In this document: one piece after another, positions 52,001 through 64,000 of the stretch
Layout of the letters: each line of letters starts with the position of its first letter
Position numbering within the stretch: position 1 is the first letter of the stretch
Source of the DNA: Colius striatus
Lineage: Eukaryota > Chordata > Aves > Coliiformes > Coliidae
Length of the DNA: 64,000 nt
Direction of reading: 5' to 3'
Assembly (NCBI RefSeq): GCF_028858725.1
Contig: NC_084767.1
Span: 32,146,895 to 32,210,894 of the forward strand
The notes under the pieces: generated by a model
What the model was told of the DNA's origin: nothing
The model's database searches: none
The model's input: the letters and a program-made list of their open reading frames with translations, nothing else
Program-made: the position numbers and the translations under genes

Positions 52001-54938
52001 TGGCGTTGTTATCATTGAGGGCTCCTAAACCACTTAAAAGGAAACATATGCTTTACTTTGAATCAAGCTAGTAAAAGTGGTACTAGTAAACAGAGCATTT
52101 TTTTTAAAGATGGACATCAGTTAGAGTTGTTGATTAAAGATTTTTCAGATCAGATATATATTATAAATCTACCTGTGCAGACATCACAATTCCCTAGAGC
52201 TTACCGTTACTTGAACCCAAGAAGGCCTTTCTTTAGTGGAGCCTTCCTGTTAGCTTGTTTTCTTGTTAAAGCTCGCAGATAGCTAACTGTTGTCAGTCTT
52301 CCAAGGAGTCTACCTTACTACCCTGTGAGTCTGTTTTAAGTTACAGATGTCTCTCCAACTCCGAGCAGCTGTCTTTTGTTTGCTACCTGCTGTTTGAACA
52401 GAGATCCCTTACTGAAGAAATCATCAGCTCTCATGTTTTTTTCCACAGAGATATTTTAAAAGCCAGTGCATAACAACTTCACCTCAGTGACCATGCTTTA
52501 TACAGTATTACTAGGGGAGTTATACACCAAGTTAGTTTGTAACTTAAGTGCTTTTGCAGTGTTCACAATATTGCATATTAGTTCCACTTCTGTAATATTT
52601 TAGTGTTTTGTGTCAGAATTTTTTTCATTAGTCTGTCTTAGTAGTCTTTGGGGAGCGTTCATACATGTATGTAACCGTGGAGTCATGCATAACTTGAGTG
52701 TATTTTTTTTAATCTTTGACTTGACAGCAACCTTTTGCTGATAATTTTGACTCCAGGTCATTTTTTAAGGGCTTAAACACACACAGAAGGTGACAGCCAT
52801 GATCTGGAAATGCACAGTCTCCATTTTATTCTCATGTGCCTGATCTTAATCATGGTGCTGAGTTTAGATGCTGTATCATTCATAAGAGAATGTAAACCCT
52901 TCAGAGATGACTTTGCCAAATCTGTGCTATGATTTATGAAACTTAAGCCAGTTTGAATAACCTTGTTTCCATTTTTCTCCATGTAAGTCATCTAACCTGG
53001 CACTTAACGTTGCAATGGCTGTGTCCAGATTGGAGATACAATATCCTGCCAAATGGCTGTGTAATTTTTATTTGGAGAACTTGTGTGTCCATGCATGATT
53101 CAGTGTTGAATTACAAGTCCATGTATGCCTTTTCTTTCAGCAGAGCCTGTTAATCCAGAGTCCATGATCAAAGTGCTCTGTGGATGAATCAAGGCTGCGT
53201 AGTGGCAGCATTTTGGTCAGCAGGATCCTCTAGACTTACTTTTGTATTGCCATTTTCCAGCCTGCAGTTTTTAGTTCCTCACCTGATGTCAGTCTTTGCC
53301 TCTTCACCACCTTTCTCTTTTCCTCTCAGTATTGATGTGTATTTCAGTGTATGCAGCATACTTTCTAAAGCTTTTTCCAATCAGTTTCTCTTAGTGGATG
53401 TGCTCTTTTACCCTTTGCATTTGAGTTGGACTACTTCCTTTACTGCACTGTTGTGTAATGACAACTATGGACTTTATGAGTATCCCAAAATAAATTTTTT
53501 AAACAGCATATATTGTAGGTTTTGGGTTTGAGCCAGACCAGGCCTGCAGCAGCTAGAGTTCTAGAAACCTTACCAAATCTCCTCTGTAGTACTTTTGGTA
53601 TAGATGGAATGCTTGGAACATTTGATTTGCTAAATTACAAAATTTGTTAAGCAGCTACAACATATTTATTCCACTTCTCTTCCCTCTACCCCTCCCATTT
53701 CCCAGGATGCTTTCTCCCACTTGGTCAAAAATGGGTGGACTTTCATAGATGTAAGAAAAGTCAGCAAAATATGGAAGCGCCAAGGATTTTAAATCAGAAG
53801 CTGTTAACTTTCATTAAAGTTGGCCAACTGTGTAGACATATTTGATTAATAAAAGTAGGAAAAAATGGAAAAAAAATAGAAGCATTTAAGCTAAAATTTA
53901 AAATACGATAAAAAAAAAGTTCAGATTGTGGAAATCATGTTCATGGAAGATGTTGATCTTTGTAAAACAGGAGCACCAACTATTCCTGGCTTTGGGACTG
54001 TGAACCTTTTGAATGATGTTGTTGGAATTAAACAGTTTTTACTTACTGTTCTTTGACATTTTATGACTGGGGGAAAAAACAAGAGAAGTGGTAGAGAAGC
54101 AGTGAGAAAAAACCAAAACTGAGCGGTTCTTAGCCTTACTAATGACTTAAAATTATTTTCCTTCTACTTTTTCATTGGGTAAAATACTGACTGCAAGGGA
54201 CATGTTTCTTTGCTTACAGTATCTGGGTTTTGTGTAATTCGTTCTTTTCCATATCATATAGAAATTTGTACCTTTTCCCTAATTAACAGGATTATGTTGT
54301 GTACCATATCGCACTATCACTTTGTCTTCTAATGACAACAGTAGAAGTTCCCAGAAAAAAATATATACTATTTTTTGTTGATTGAAAGTTGCTTTTCAAA
54401 CTGTTACAGTATTTGATTTTAAAGTTCCTCTGTCAAAGGTTCAGTCTTACTTACTTCCATAAATAAACATATATGTTTCAAAGCACTCCTAACAAAGGAG
54501 GAGAAATATTGATTCCAGTTAAATTTTGCATCAGAATTGTGCTTAAAAGCAAATGTTAAATATTAATTAGTGCTTATAGAGCCCTAGAAAGTTAAGTAGC
54601 AGAAATGGTTTTGTTCCAACAGGAAATGTTCTGCTTTTTGTGTTTCATTAAGGGATACAGAGCTAAGCCTGGAACTTAAAATCAGGAAGGATTGCAGCTA
54701 AATCCCTTTAGCTGATTTTTTTCTTCTGTGTTTCACTGTATCATACTGTACCATGAATAAGCCTGTGGATTTTTTGCTGTGGACTTTAGTACAGCCTTCA
54801 AATTTTTCAGCACCTTTTGAATGAACAGTCACACAGCTTAGGTTAAGGGAAACTCATCTTCTTAAGAGACAGTTGAAAGTCATTCATCAATCTTAAAAGG
54901 TGTTCTGATAACCTTTTTGTATTCTTTTCTTCCCACAG
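49053..54938 (+). other. SLC39A10: SLC39A10 intron 3
   Basis: 5.9 kb, GTAGGT donor, ttcttcccacag acceptor, phase 1. It contains one CR1 LINE (51000-51652, antisense to the gene) and an AT-rich perfect hairpin at 50328-50354. No extra exon recognised. Confidence 0.9.
51000..51652 (-). repeat. CR1 LINE tail in intron 3
   Basis: Begins on the + strand with catagaatcatagagtgg, the reverse-complemented CR1 terminal repeat, then ggaagggacctttagagatc. It runs through cctgtgccactgctccgt, ggtgttccagctt-type sequence, agatctcccctcagtctcc, ctccagcacttccctgtcc, ggcctcaccagggcagag and ctgctggccatactcttctt to about 51652. It is on the - strand, opposite to SLC39A10. This is the longest and most complete CR1 tail in the window and shows what the 25196 copy lacks. 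Confidence 0.92.
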
Positions 54939-55108
54939 CCTGGTTTTGTGGTATTATCTCTATCACCGTCATTAGCCTGCTTTCCTTGCTAGGTGTGATC
55001 TTGGTTCCCATCATTAACCAATGGTGCTTCAAATTTCTTCTAACTTTCTTGGTAGCTCTGGCTGTAGGAACAATGAGTGGAGATGCACTGCTCCATCTGT
55101 TGCCACAT
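54939..55108 (+). CDS. SLC39A10: SLC39A10 coding exon 3 (TM1-TM2, residues 416-472)
   Basis: Completes an Ala codon across the splice and reads AWFCGIISITVISLL. TM1 is at about 419-440 and TM2 at about 447-468, ending DALLHLLPH. The GTMSGDALLHLLPH block is highly conserved in LIV-1 transporters, and its His and Asp residues line the cytosolic exit of the zinc path in the family. Donor CAT|GTAAGT, phase 0. Confidence 0.95.
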
Positions 55109-55333
55109 GTAAGTATTATTTCCATACCTGTTGCTATTAATTAATTGTAACTGAATATAGAATTTACAAAGAACTGCTTGATGCATATCAACAAATAAAT
55201 GTTCACTGATGTAGATAACAGATTGACTTGACTATGAGCAACATCCTGAAACTACTATTCTGAGCTCAGAGCCATTTCAGTCTTGGTGGCACCAGATCAG
55301 GTCATGCTGTGTTGTCATTTTCTCTCCTGATAG

Positions 55334-55552
55334 TCACATGGAGGCCACAACCACAATCACCACCATGGCCAAGGTCATGTTCATGAACACAAGCGGTCTC
55401 ATCGACATGCCCACGGACATGGAGTACGGACTGAAGACTTTCTGGAAGAAAATGATCCAGTGCTGAAAGGTCTTGTGGCACTTGGAGGCATTTATGTTTT
55501 GTTCATCATTGAGCATTGTATAAGAATGTACAAGCATTACAATAAACAAAAG
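55334..55552 (+). CDS. SLC39A10: SLC39A10 coding exon 4 (His-rich loop and TM3, residues 473-545)
   Basis: Follows a short 225-base intron (acceptor cctgatag). It starts with a cytosolic His-rich segment (SHGGHNHNHHHGQGH ... HRHAHGHG), then EDFLEENDPVLKGL, then TM3 at about 515-537 (VALGGIYVLFIIEHCI), and ends in the basic YKHYNKQK. Donor AAG|GTACAC is weaker than the others. Phase 0. Confidence 0.94.
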
Positions 55553-56907
55553 GTACACACTAGAATTGTATGCTGTTTTAAAATATATTACCTGAAGTTG
55601 TTATCTGAGTGTTGAGAAATTGTCCACGTGATGTTGTTTCATTATTCTGTGAACATCAACAAGTGCTGCTAATCTGCATTCTGTTTGAGTTTATGTGAGG
55701 AAACCCTTCTCTAAAAGATACTGCTTTTCCTACCAAGGTGATTTGGGAAGATCAGAAAGATAGTTCTACTCTTTGGGAAGAGCAGAAATCTGATGGGAGG
55801 GGCTGCATCTTTTCAGACAGATGTATTTGGAGGTAGATTAAGTAAAAGAGATGAAAGCTCTAAGGCACTGTGGGTTTTTTGCAAAAATATGAAAGGCAAT
55901 ATGTAAAAAGAACTGTTAATAGAGCCAGAAAATTTTAAGACAGTTTACAAGAAATCTAACTGCACGCTTAGCTAACGATGCCAGTGTAACAGAGGTGTTC
56001 AGTTTTTCCACATGAGAAAACACTAATATTTGCAGACCTCCTGCTTTCTATAAACTGCCCATCAAATTTGAATTTTTAGGCAGGGAGCATGTGTATTCAT
56101 GATCATAGTGTAAAAAGAGAGTGAATACCTTACTGGGAGTATGAGAGTGGGTAGAAATTCAAGATACCAATGAGCCATATTCTTTCAGGAGTCTATGTGT
56201 GTAGATATATATACACACACACACTCTTAACTTAGACCTCCATCATTCAGCTTTCAGGAGAAGATAATTTTGGTGAAACCTAACTGCATCATGGAAAATG
56301 AATATGGAAATTTGTTTAATTTCCCTGTTTCCATGTCAGACTTGCTGCCTCAGCTGGGTAGACAGCAGTGGATTCTCTGTGTCGGAGGCAGCATTTTGTA
56401 GATCTGATAAAGAAATTAAAGCTGTCACATAGGGCATATCTTCTTTGAGATTAATTATATAAATGAATTCACTTACATTGCTTTGGCAAGTCTGTGATCT
56501 TCTGTTATATAGGCTGCAGATAGGAAAGTTACAAGCTTTTTTTCTTAAGGACAAAACAAGGAAGTTATAGGAGTATAAAGAAACATTAAAGTTGACAAAA
56601 TCAGAGGAGCTGTTCTTGCATGCTTGCTTTCTTGAACAAAGTAAGCAATTTAGTAACTGCATACATGTGTTTCTGGGCTGTTAGAGCAAAGTGAAATATT
56701 ATTTGGGAGTGAGATTGTGTGGTAGGTAGCTAAGAGTTTCCACTAGGATGGATATCATTGCTGAGCCTTAAAAAGATTAATATTCTTTAGTTGCATACTT
56801 CTGTTAGACATATTAAGAGAGATTAACTTAGTCTATTTTGAAGACATTTTTGGACATTTCAGCTTCTTTATTTTCATCGATGTCCTTTTACAAACCAGAT
56901 ATTGCAG
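55553..56907 (+). other. SLC39A10: SLC39A10 intron 5
   Basis: 1.36 kb. It has a short TATA/CA microsatellite at 56206-56224. The acceptor region has two AGs nine bases apart (cag at 56896-56898 and cag at 56905-56907). Confidence 0.88.
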
Positions 56908-57028
56908 AGTAAGCAGAAATGGTGCAAGAAAAAACAGACTGAAGAATCACCAATTGGAAGGAAACTCTCTGATCACAAATTAAATAATAGACCAGATGCT
57001 GACTGGCTTCAGCTCAGACCCCTTGCAG
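56908..57028 (+). CDS. SLC39A10: SLC39A10 coding exon 5 (cytosolic loop, residues 546-585)
   Basis: I chose the acceptor ttgcag at 56907 because it gives KQKSKQKW, the same length as the human stretch. The upstream cag would add Ile-Leu-Gln in frame. It reads EESPIGRKLSDHKLNNRPD and DWLQLRPLA, matching the known TM3-TM4 loop of ZIP10, a phosphorylated cytosolic region in the family. Donor GCA G|GTAGGT, phase 1. Confidence 0.92.
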
Positions 57029-58254
57029 GTAGGTATTTATCTTGAGAATTTTCTCTGATCATGAGATTCGAAGTAATAGCATGTAATCTATGGCAGTAGC
57101 ATGTAACCTCATGTACAGTTTTGCTGCTATTATGCAAATCATTGTTAATAAGACTTAATAGGCTTTCCCTATTAAATCTTTTTTAATTTTATTTTCCTCA
57201 GATCTGAGAGCACTCAATAATGTGCCATACAAATAGTTCTCAGACTTCTGAAGCAGTCGGGTTTTGGGTGGTTGTGGTTCTTTGTAGTTTGGGTTTTTTG
57301 TTTGTTTTGGGGGTGTGTTTTGGTTAAGCTTTGCTTGACTAGCTCAGACCTGGCTAAAATCAGCTAAAAAACAAACATACACAACCTGAAAAGGGAGATC
57401 TCTTTCACTTTGAAGATTTCAGCTTCTGACCCATTATAGTTTGGCTGAGAAGGCTAAATGAAATTAATTTATTTTCGTAAATACAACCAAGTATCCCGAA
57501 TATTTCTGAAGTATCCAAAGCAACTTTCACATGCTGTTCCTTTGTGACAGACAGTCTGATTGCTCACACAGTGTGTAACCAGGAGTGCCATAGCACCTTT
57601 CTTGAAAGGGTAAAGGTAGGGAGGTGCTTCATAACCTTCCCTTCCTGTTGCTTGTGTGGCTGCTGAATTAATTTGTTGATGAAGAATTCCCAGGCTGTAT
57701 TTATACAAATTTATAATTGTGTTAATGTGTATGATTTGTAGAGGAAGAGTTAGGACTGTAGCCTTCTCCACTGGAACAAGTGAAACAGGAATTTAGGACT
57801 TTGGCATAGAACACAGAAAGACTGTTTTCTGTTATATGTTTATTTGAAATGTCTTCATCTTCTTTTAATCAGAAGAATTTTGCTTCTAATAACATGGAGT
57901 ACATGATGGCAGCTATCCTTTTCTAATGTTGATCCATAAACTTTGTTAGTAGCAAAATTACAGATACAAGCCTGGTTGGGGCTAAAACTTTTGTGTGCTA
58001 TGTATATAGTGCTGGTGCCTTCTGGTGTAGACTTCTATATGCTGTACATGCAAATTAGTCAGAAAATGGAGCATCAAGAGATTGGGTTTTTGGATGAATG
58101 AACAAAGTTACTAGAACGAAGTTACTAGATTGGGATGTGGTAAAATACTACTTTTCACAAAGTGGTGAAATTCTTAGCTCAATGATGCAGTAGTTGCTGG
58201 TGATAATTTAAATAAGAATTAATGTGGTGTCTCTCCCCTCTGGCTTTAATGTAG
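57029..58254 (+). other. SLC39A10: SLC39A10 intron 6
   Basis: 1.23 kb, GTAGGT donor, acceptor ggctttaatgtag. Contains a GT-rich T/G stretch near 57258-57325. Nothing else recognised. Confidence 0.88.
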
Positions 58255-58623
58255 GAGCAGATGACTCAGTTTTATCTGAAGATCGACTCAATGAAACTGA
58301 ACTAACTGATTTAGATGGCCAGCTGGAATCCCCTCCCAAAAATTTCTTGTCTGTAGAAGAGGACAATAATGTGCACCATTCCAACAATGACGTCTCACAT
58401 GCTGCTCAAGAGCAGGATCTTCATGATTCAGAGTATGACAGCCATGGAGAAGATAAAATGATAGCTAGAAAACACAGTCACCACTGGCATCACAAACATT
58501 CCCATCATTCCCATGGCCACTGTCATTCTGGAAAAGATCTGAAAGACACTGGGATAGCTAATATTGCTTGGATGGTAATTATGGGAGATGGCATTCACAA
58601 CTTTAGTGATGGCTTAGCAATCG
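58255..58623 (+). CDS. SLC39A10: SLC39A10 coding exon 6 (loop and TM4 with HNFSD, residues 586-708)
   Basis: Reads GADDSVLSEDRLNETELTDL, continuing the long TM3-TM4 loop. This is followed by a second cytosolic His cluster (KHSHHWHHKHSHHSHGHCH). TM4 is IANIAWMVIMGDGIHNFSDGLAI at about 687-709. H700, N701 and D704 of HNFSD form part of the binuclear metal centre of ZIP transporters. Donor ATC G|GTAAGT, phase 1. Confidence 0.95.
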
Positions 58624-60335
58624 GTAAGTAAAAGCAGAGTATTTCTCAACAGTTTCTTCCTATCTTTAGTAACTTTGGTAACATTTTACTTATCAGTGAT
58701 TACAGGTAAGGCTTCCAGTTAGCCTCTCTGGTTACTAGTATTGTTTCATTTCCTTCAGAGCAGAAATTAGAAGGCTATCAATTGTAATAGTCTACTCTTA
58801 GTTAATATTCTTTGACTATTTCCACAAAGATTACTGTATTGGTAGAAATGACAGTAGCAATCGCTGCCAAATTAAGAGCTACAGATAAACTTCCTCATGA
58901 TATATGAAGCACATGTAATACACATTTGTTATTTGGATCTTCATGGTTGAATAATAAATAAGTTATTTCAGTCTTATATTAGTAATAATAATACAATTTA
59001 TTATTTTTAATACATAGAATTATACAGTAATTGTAAGAACTAAATGTACTACAGTGGCTGAAATAATTTTTTTAAAGTACTTCTTTGGATGATTCAATTT
59101 TCATTTTAGCAAAGTATTGTTATGGCTTATGGTCAGTATTTCTGTTCAGAGTTATTTCTAGCCAAATATAGAAGAAACTGAGGTACCAAACAGATTTTAT
59201 TAAATCTATTAAATGAATTTTGATTCACATAAATCTCTTTATGCAATTTGAACTGTAAAACACAGTAACTTCAATATATGTCATACAAGTCAAAGTGATG
59301 GTGAGATTATTGAGATGCATACTTTTTAACTAAAGTAGCTGCTAAGAGTACACAGGGTTCTGATCTACTAGCAGAAGGATGGGGAATATGCTACTTATTA
59401 GGGTCTGGAGCTAACAATGGAATCCAGTACAGTTTCTCCACTTTGTAAAACAAAAATTCTAAAAAAACTAAACTCCATAAACTTTTTTTTTGCTTTATTT
59501 TCGCATTAAACAGGTAAGACATTTAGACACATGTCTTCTCAGACAAAAAGGATCATTATGCTATCTGATGAGAACTTTACTCTATTGAAACTCCATTTGT
59601 AAATATTCCTATGTCAAGCCCAAACAGATATATCTCTTTTGGTAAAATGTAGACTTTAGAAAAGCATGTTCATCTTTTTAATATATCAAGTTACGAGGAA
59701 TCCAGAAGAAAGTTAAATTTCCCCTCTGCTTTCAGATTGTGATTTCTACTTTATTTTGCCTGTTTTCACTGCAGGCTCTTGTGCTTTCCTCTGCTACAGT
59801 ATAAAAGTTTAGTACTGTTTTTTTGATCTGATAATTAATTAAGGTATGAGCTTAAACTTGATTGAATTATATTAGCTTATTAATGTTACATAAACATTAA
59901 TAAATAAACAGATGAACATAAAGGAAAATAAAGGGATTATGGGTTAAATATTAGTTTGGATTTCCAACCTGGAAAGATAAATTTGGAGACAGCTAGACTG
60001 TTGCTTATGTGCATTCTTATGTGCTGATGTACTTGAGAATTCATAAGAAAAGTACTGTGATTTATTAGCTTGTTGACTTTGTGTCTCTCTTGCTCAGTTG
60101 TATTCTCTCAGAATTTGTCTTTCAGATAAACTGAGTAGTAAAGTATGGAGTGGCAATGCACATCCAGGATACTTCCATTGTTTTCAGTTTATATATACAC
60201 AGGACATAAACAAAGTGAAAAAAAAAAATAGAATGTACATTCTAACAGAAGGTTGTAATCTCTAGAAAGTCTGATGATTAAATTTTCTGACTTGAAAATA
60301 ATAAAATATCATTTGAAATTCTTTTTGTCTTCTAG
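58624..60335 (+). other. SLC39A10: SLC39A10 intron 7
   Basis: 1.7 kb AT-rich, GTAAGT donor, ttttgtcttctag acceptor. No repeat or exon recognised. Confidence 0.88.
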
Positions 60336-60416
60336 GAGCAGCTTTTAGTGCTGGACTGACAGGAGGCATTAGTACATCTATAGCAGTCTTTTGTCATGAG
60401 CTTCCCCATGAATTAG
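60336..60416 (+). CDS. SLC39A10: SLC39A10 coding exon 7 (TM5 with HELPHE, residues 709-735)
   Basis: Only 81 bases. Reads [20 protein letters not shown] followed by HELPHEL. TM5 carries the LIV-1 signature HEXPHEXGD, completed across the next splice as [10 protein letters not shown]729, E730, H733 and E734 are metal ligands together with HNFSD of TM4. Ends TTA G|GTAACT, phase 1. Confidence 0.95.
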
Positions 60417-62109
60417 GTAACTAATTCTAGAAACTTGATGTTTGCAGTCTCCTAATCTGTAAAAAAAATTATCTGAACCTTGTTGTGATACTCATCCTGA
60501 TAAGCATAACGTAACGCAGATGCTGCAAAGGTTACCAGAACTTCAGAGAGTAATGGAGCAATACTGCTTCAGAGTACATAAGAAGATTAAAACAAGATTA
60601 TGTTGGCAGATATCTAGTTGCAGAAGTTCAGTGAAGCATTTTGAAGACATTTTAAAAAATGTCCTTAGGAGCAAATGTGTTACATCTTTTTTACATTTTG
60701 GTAATTTGCCATTTTAACCTTCCCCCCCCAACTCCCCCTTATTCCCCCATGTTTTACATTTTCGTGTTCTATCTCTGCATTTTTATACAGAGTTTGACAC
60801 TGTTCAGCATTGTCTTAGACAAAGTTAAGTACAGGTACATAAGTAAACACAAGTTTATGTAAGTAAAATCCATTGTGGAGATCTTCAGAAGATGCTTTAT
60901 ACCAATTGTTCTGAGTCTAGCAAGTGTGGATGCCTCTTTAGGATAAAGCCTGTAGGCATTGTTGCCAGTACCATCCATTCTTCCCCTCTAATGGAAGCGT
61001 TTCTTCTTGGGGTTAGCTAACGATGATGAAACCTGTTGTTATCCTGTGAACCATAAGGCACATTGCATTAAGTTTTAGTGTACCCCAGGACTTAAACAGC
61101 AGCCAGAGAAAGAAGTCTTTTTTTTGCCAGTAAAGAGAAATTGTGTTAGATTAAACTATATATGTCTTCACAGCTAGCTTGTTTGTTTGATTAGCTGCTA
61201 GGTCTGAATGACCAAAAGTAAGGTAAAGCAAGTACTTAAAAAACCCTTAGAGGTGATGAGTTGAAAGTATTTTATATAGGCAGATACTACGTATAACGTA
61301 AGTAATGGGCACAGATGGGAAATAACAGAATAGATGTTTGTGGTTTGACAATGTTGATCGAGTGAAGCTGCTGCAGGATATAAAGGATTGCAATATAAAT
61401 TAGTGTGCTTATCACTTGTATTCACAAGAGTTCAGTTTGAAGGGAGTAAAATCTTTCTAGCTAGTATAGATCTTTATAGATCATACACATTTATCAGAAA
61501 TTTTAGCAAGGCTGTCCTGAATACAACCAAAGTTAACCTGGCAGGTCTTTAAACCAGGAAGTTGATTCGGCATGGATGTGAAGTCATTCTTTCCAGATAT
61601 AAGTCTTCCATTTCCCAGTGTCGGATCTCTCAAATCCTTGGGCACGTTCCGTACGGACTAACGCCTTGTTATCATCCCCTTGAATTTGTAGAATGAAGCA
61701 TATATAGCTCAGAGGAATTTTCATGGGTATTGGTCAAAACTAACCTCTGGTTTTATGTGGCATGAAGAACTCTGAGGGCGAGTCTGTAAGAACACATGTA
61801 TTCTCTGTGGGAGGACCAGATCTCGATTCTTCCATTTACCTTTAACCATTAATCACTCTTACCTTTCTGACAGCATGACAAATATATTATAACTATATTA
61901 AAATATATTTCAATCAAGAGATTGCTGCATATAAACACAATTCTTAAAGAGCTGTCATATCCTGATGCCCAGTCTTCCTTTCAGCCTCTGTAGCAGCATT
62001 TTATTTTGGGAACGTCTTGGATTGGTGAGATGTATATATAGACTAATTCATCTGCTTGCTCTCCCAAAAAGCATTGATACTAAAGCCCTGTGTTCTGTCC
62101 CCATTGTAG
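60417..62109 (+). other. SLC39A10: SLC39A10 intron 8
   Basis: 1.69 kb, GTAACT donor, gtccccattgtag acceptor. It contains C-rich runs near 60721-60749. No extra exon recognised. Confidence 0.88.
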
Positions 62110-62300
62110 GTGACTTTGCTGTGCTGCTTAAAGCAGGTATGACAGTGAAGCAAGCTATTGTGTACAACCTGCTGTCAGCCATGATGGCATACGTGGGGAT
62201 GCTGATTGGCACTGCGGTGGGACAGTACACCAACAACATCACCCTGTGGATCTTTGCCGTCACTGCAGGCATGTTCCTCTACGTGGCACTGGTTGACATG
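62110..62300 (+). CDS. SLC39A10: SLC39A10 coding exon 8 (TM6-TM7, residues 736-799), last in window
   Basis: Completes the Gly-Asp of the HELPHELGD motif and reads FAVLLKAGMTVKQAIVYNLL (TM6 at about 753-772), then NNITLWIFAVTAGMFLYVAL (TM7 at about 777-797), ending VDM at the donor ATG|GTAAGA, phase 0. It is noticeably more GC-rich at third positions than the preceding exons. In human ZIP10 about 50 residues follow, starting LPEML and including TM8. I could not find that exon before 64000. Confidence 0.95.
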
Positions 62301-64000
62301 GTAAGATTGTTGTGATTCTGTCATTTTTCTATTCCATGCAGGAATCCTAGGACATGAAATGGCACCTACAACTGAACATTTTTGTTATAACAAATATCTG
62401 TAGACAGTAGACGGTTGTTTCAGTTCTATGGCTTTTGAAAAATGTTGCATATACTTTTGAGAGATATAGTGGAGTTTTACAGTTGCTTACCCATTTGGGT
62501 TACTGCTACTTGAGGTCTGCCAGTTACTCTTCTTAAAATATAGGAACTGCAGCGAGTTGGGAAAGACACACTTCCCAGTGATAAACTAACAACTTCCCAC
62601 TAATAAAAATAGGATGATTCTCTCATTTTGTGGATGGGGAACCAGATATTGGAGTTCAATCCAGTATTTAGAATTGTTCTTCACCAAAATTTGTCACATA
62701 CTTGATTCTGGAAAGCTTAGTCTGAACCTTTAGGATGAGGAGCTCTTGTGGTGATTAGCATGTTTTAAAACTAGCTGGTGGAAAAATGCTGCTGCTGGAA
62801 GAAGCTCTAGGTGCGCTAAATTTAGTGTGTGTACAGCGTAGATATATCCAGATACTTCAGGCAGCAATGCCATTGTGCACATGGTGTCAGTCCGTATTCA
62901 ATCCTGGTTTCTCTACTAAGCTGCTTCAGAAATGTATTAAGTAAATCCATTTTCTCACTTCTTGTCTTTCTCAAGCCTGATAATGATGAGATTGGGCTTT
63001 ATTTGGGGGGCATTTTGTAAGGCTCTTCCTGCTTTTAATATTCAGAGAAAAAGATGTGTCACTTCCCTGAATTTTAAAAACACATCTCCTATTGATTTAA
63101 ATTATTAACCAAAAAGACTAGACGTTCCAACCTAGTTAAAGCTTTAATTGATAAGGGTTCAGACAGCTTTTTGTGCAGTGACTCCCTAGGTTTCCATTGC
63201 TTCATTCACAAACTACTCTTAGTACAGAAATCTAAAGCAGAGGCAAGCTTCCTCAACAGCTGTTCTTTTTCTCCCTAAATAGACTAAGCAGCCATCTACT
63301 TACTATCAGTACATTGCTACTAGGATCACCTGGTATGGCTACATCCTGCTTATATAAAAAACCTGTATTTTGACTGATTTTAACACTGCTTTGAGTGATG
63401 TTCCAATAGAGACTTTGTTTAACCTCATGGCATTTCTGTAGAGAGTGTTTTGGAATGAGGACCAGCCTGTTTCAGTTGTGCTTATAATAGAATATTTTAC
63501 TGTTCTGAAGTATTATAGACCATGCGTTTTCAGTTTTCCAAATTTCTTTAGAGATTTTGTTGCCTTAGTTGTATTAGCCAGTTCTGCTCTCCTACATGCA
63601 TTTTTGCTGACCATCCTGTTTTCAAACCACATTTTTAGCAACTTCCTCAAAAGTTAATTGGTGCAGGAGTGAAACATGTGCTGTTTGACTCTGACTGGCT
63701 GACTTGTTGAAGCAGTCAGGCATCTGTCAGTTACATGAAGCCACAGACAGACATCTAGTTTCAGTGATTCTCATTGAAGCAGCATCACAGCTTTGTCAGA
63801 TCCCTGTCTATGAGGCTGTCAGATGTCTGCGCTGGTGTGGGATTATTTCCCCAGTGCCAACCAAAGCAGCTGATGTTACTAAGATCCCTCTCCCCTTTGC
63901 TGCCATGGTATGGTCAGTAATTGCCAGTTCCTGGCTGTGGCTGCTCAGTCTGTGGTTTCTCAGCCTCAGTGGTATCACTGAAGCATTAATGAAGACTGCT
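62301..64000 (+). other. SLC39A10: SLC39A10 intron 9, incomplete
   Basis: 1.7 kb from the donor GTAAGA to the window edge. No sequence encoding the expected terminal exon, and no recognised repeat. Confidence 0.75.

Larger units (their letters stand above)
28640..64000 (+). other. SLC39A10: SLC39A10 gene (zinc transporter ZIP10), 3' end outside window
   Basis: ZIP10 is a plasma-membrane importer of the LIV-1 subfamily of SLC39 transporters that moves zinc from outside (or from vesicles) into the cytosol. It often pairs with ZIP6. The eight coding exons here join in frame (phases 0,1,0,0,1,1,1,0) into 799 residues that match human ZIP10 throughout as I know it: signal peptide, His-rich ectodomain, PAL-motif domain, TM1-TM7, and His-rich loops. 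The HNFSD and HELPHE metal motifs set the identity. ZIP6 is the closest paralogue, but the opening MKVHMHTKFC and the HELPHELGD box favour ZIP10. The first exon is non-coding in the CpG island. The terminal exon with TM8 is beyond 64000. Confidence 0.96.

Noticed and set aside
62301..64000. Last coding exon of SLC39A10 (LPEML..., TM8)
   Set aside because: Searched for in all three + frames and not found. It must lie beyond the window, so I do not annotate it or any 3' UTR.
1..64000. tRNA, rRNA, CRISPR, operon or bacterial-type features
   Set aside because: None seen. The sequence is vertebrate nuclear DNA.

Overview
The window is a piece of a bird nuclear genome. The evidence is a vertebrate exon-intron gene with GT-AG junctions, a CpG-island promoter, several CR1 LINE tails of the avian kind, and an ERV-L-type (class III) endogenous retrovirus whose LTR and tRNA-Lys primer site look like those common in birds. 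I cannot name the species.

The only host protein-coding gene I can support is SLC39A10 (zinc importer ZIP10) on the + strand. A CpG island at about 28.64-30.22 kb is the likely promoter and non-coding exon 1. A first intron of about 16-17 kb leads to the ATG exon (ATG at 46761). Eight coding exons lie at 46761-47804, 48851-49052, 54939-55108, 55334-55552, 56908-57028, 58255-58623, 60336-60416 and 62110-62300. They join in frame to 799 codons with no stop. The last coding exon (about 50 residues by comparison with human ZIP10) lies past the right edge. The protein has a signal peptide, a large His-rich extracellular region with a PAL-motif (prion-like) domain, and seven of the expected eight membrane segments, including the HNFSD and HELPHE zinc-transport motifs.

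Layout: 1-2674, intergenic with no recognised gene; 2675-3100, CR1 tail (- strand); 3101-8372, decayed ERV-L provirus on the - strand (LTR, primer site, gag, pro, RT, RNase H, integrase) that stops inside integrase exactly at the CR1 and has no second LTR; 8373-25195, intergenic; 25196-25705 and 25960-26212, two more CR1 fragments in opposite orientations; 26213-28640, intergenic; 28640 to the end, SLC39A10, with one CR1 (51000-51652) in intron 3.

Apart from the transporter and the fossil elements the window is ordinary AT-rich avian non-coding DNA. I found no convincing new system. The most useful second-look items are the ERV/CR1 junction, the hydrophobic open segment at the start of the retroviral gag region, the promoter architecture (TATA box plus metal-response core), a tandem splice acceptor at exon 6, and several short perfect hairpins.
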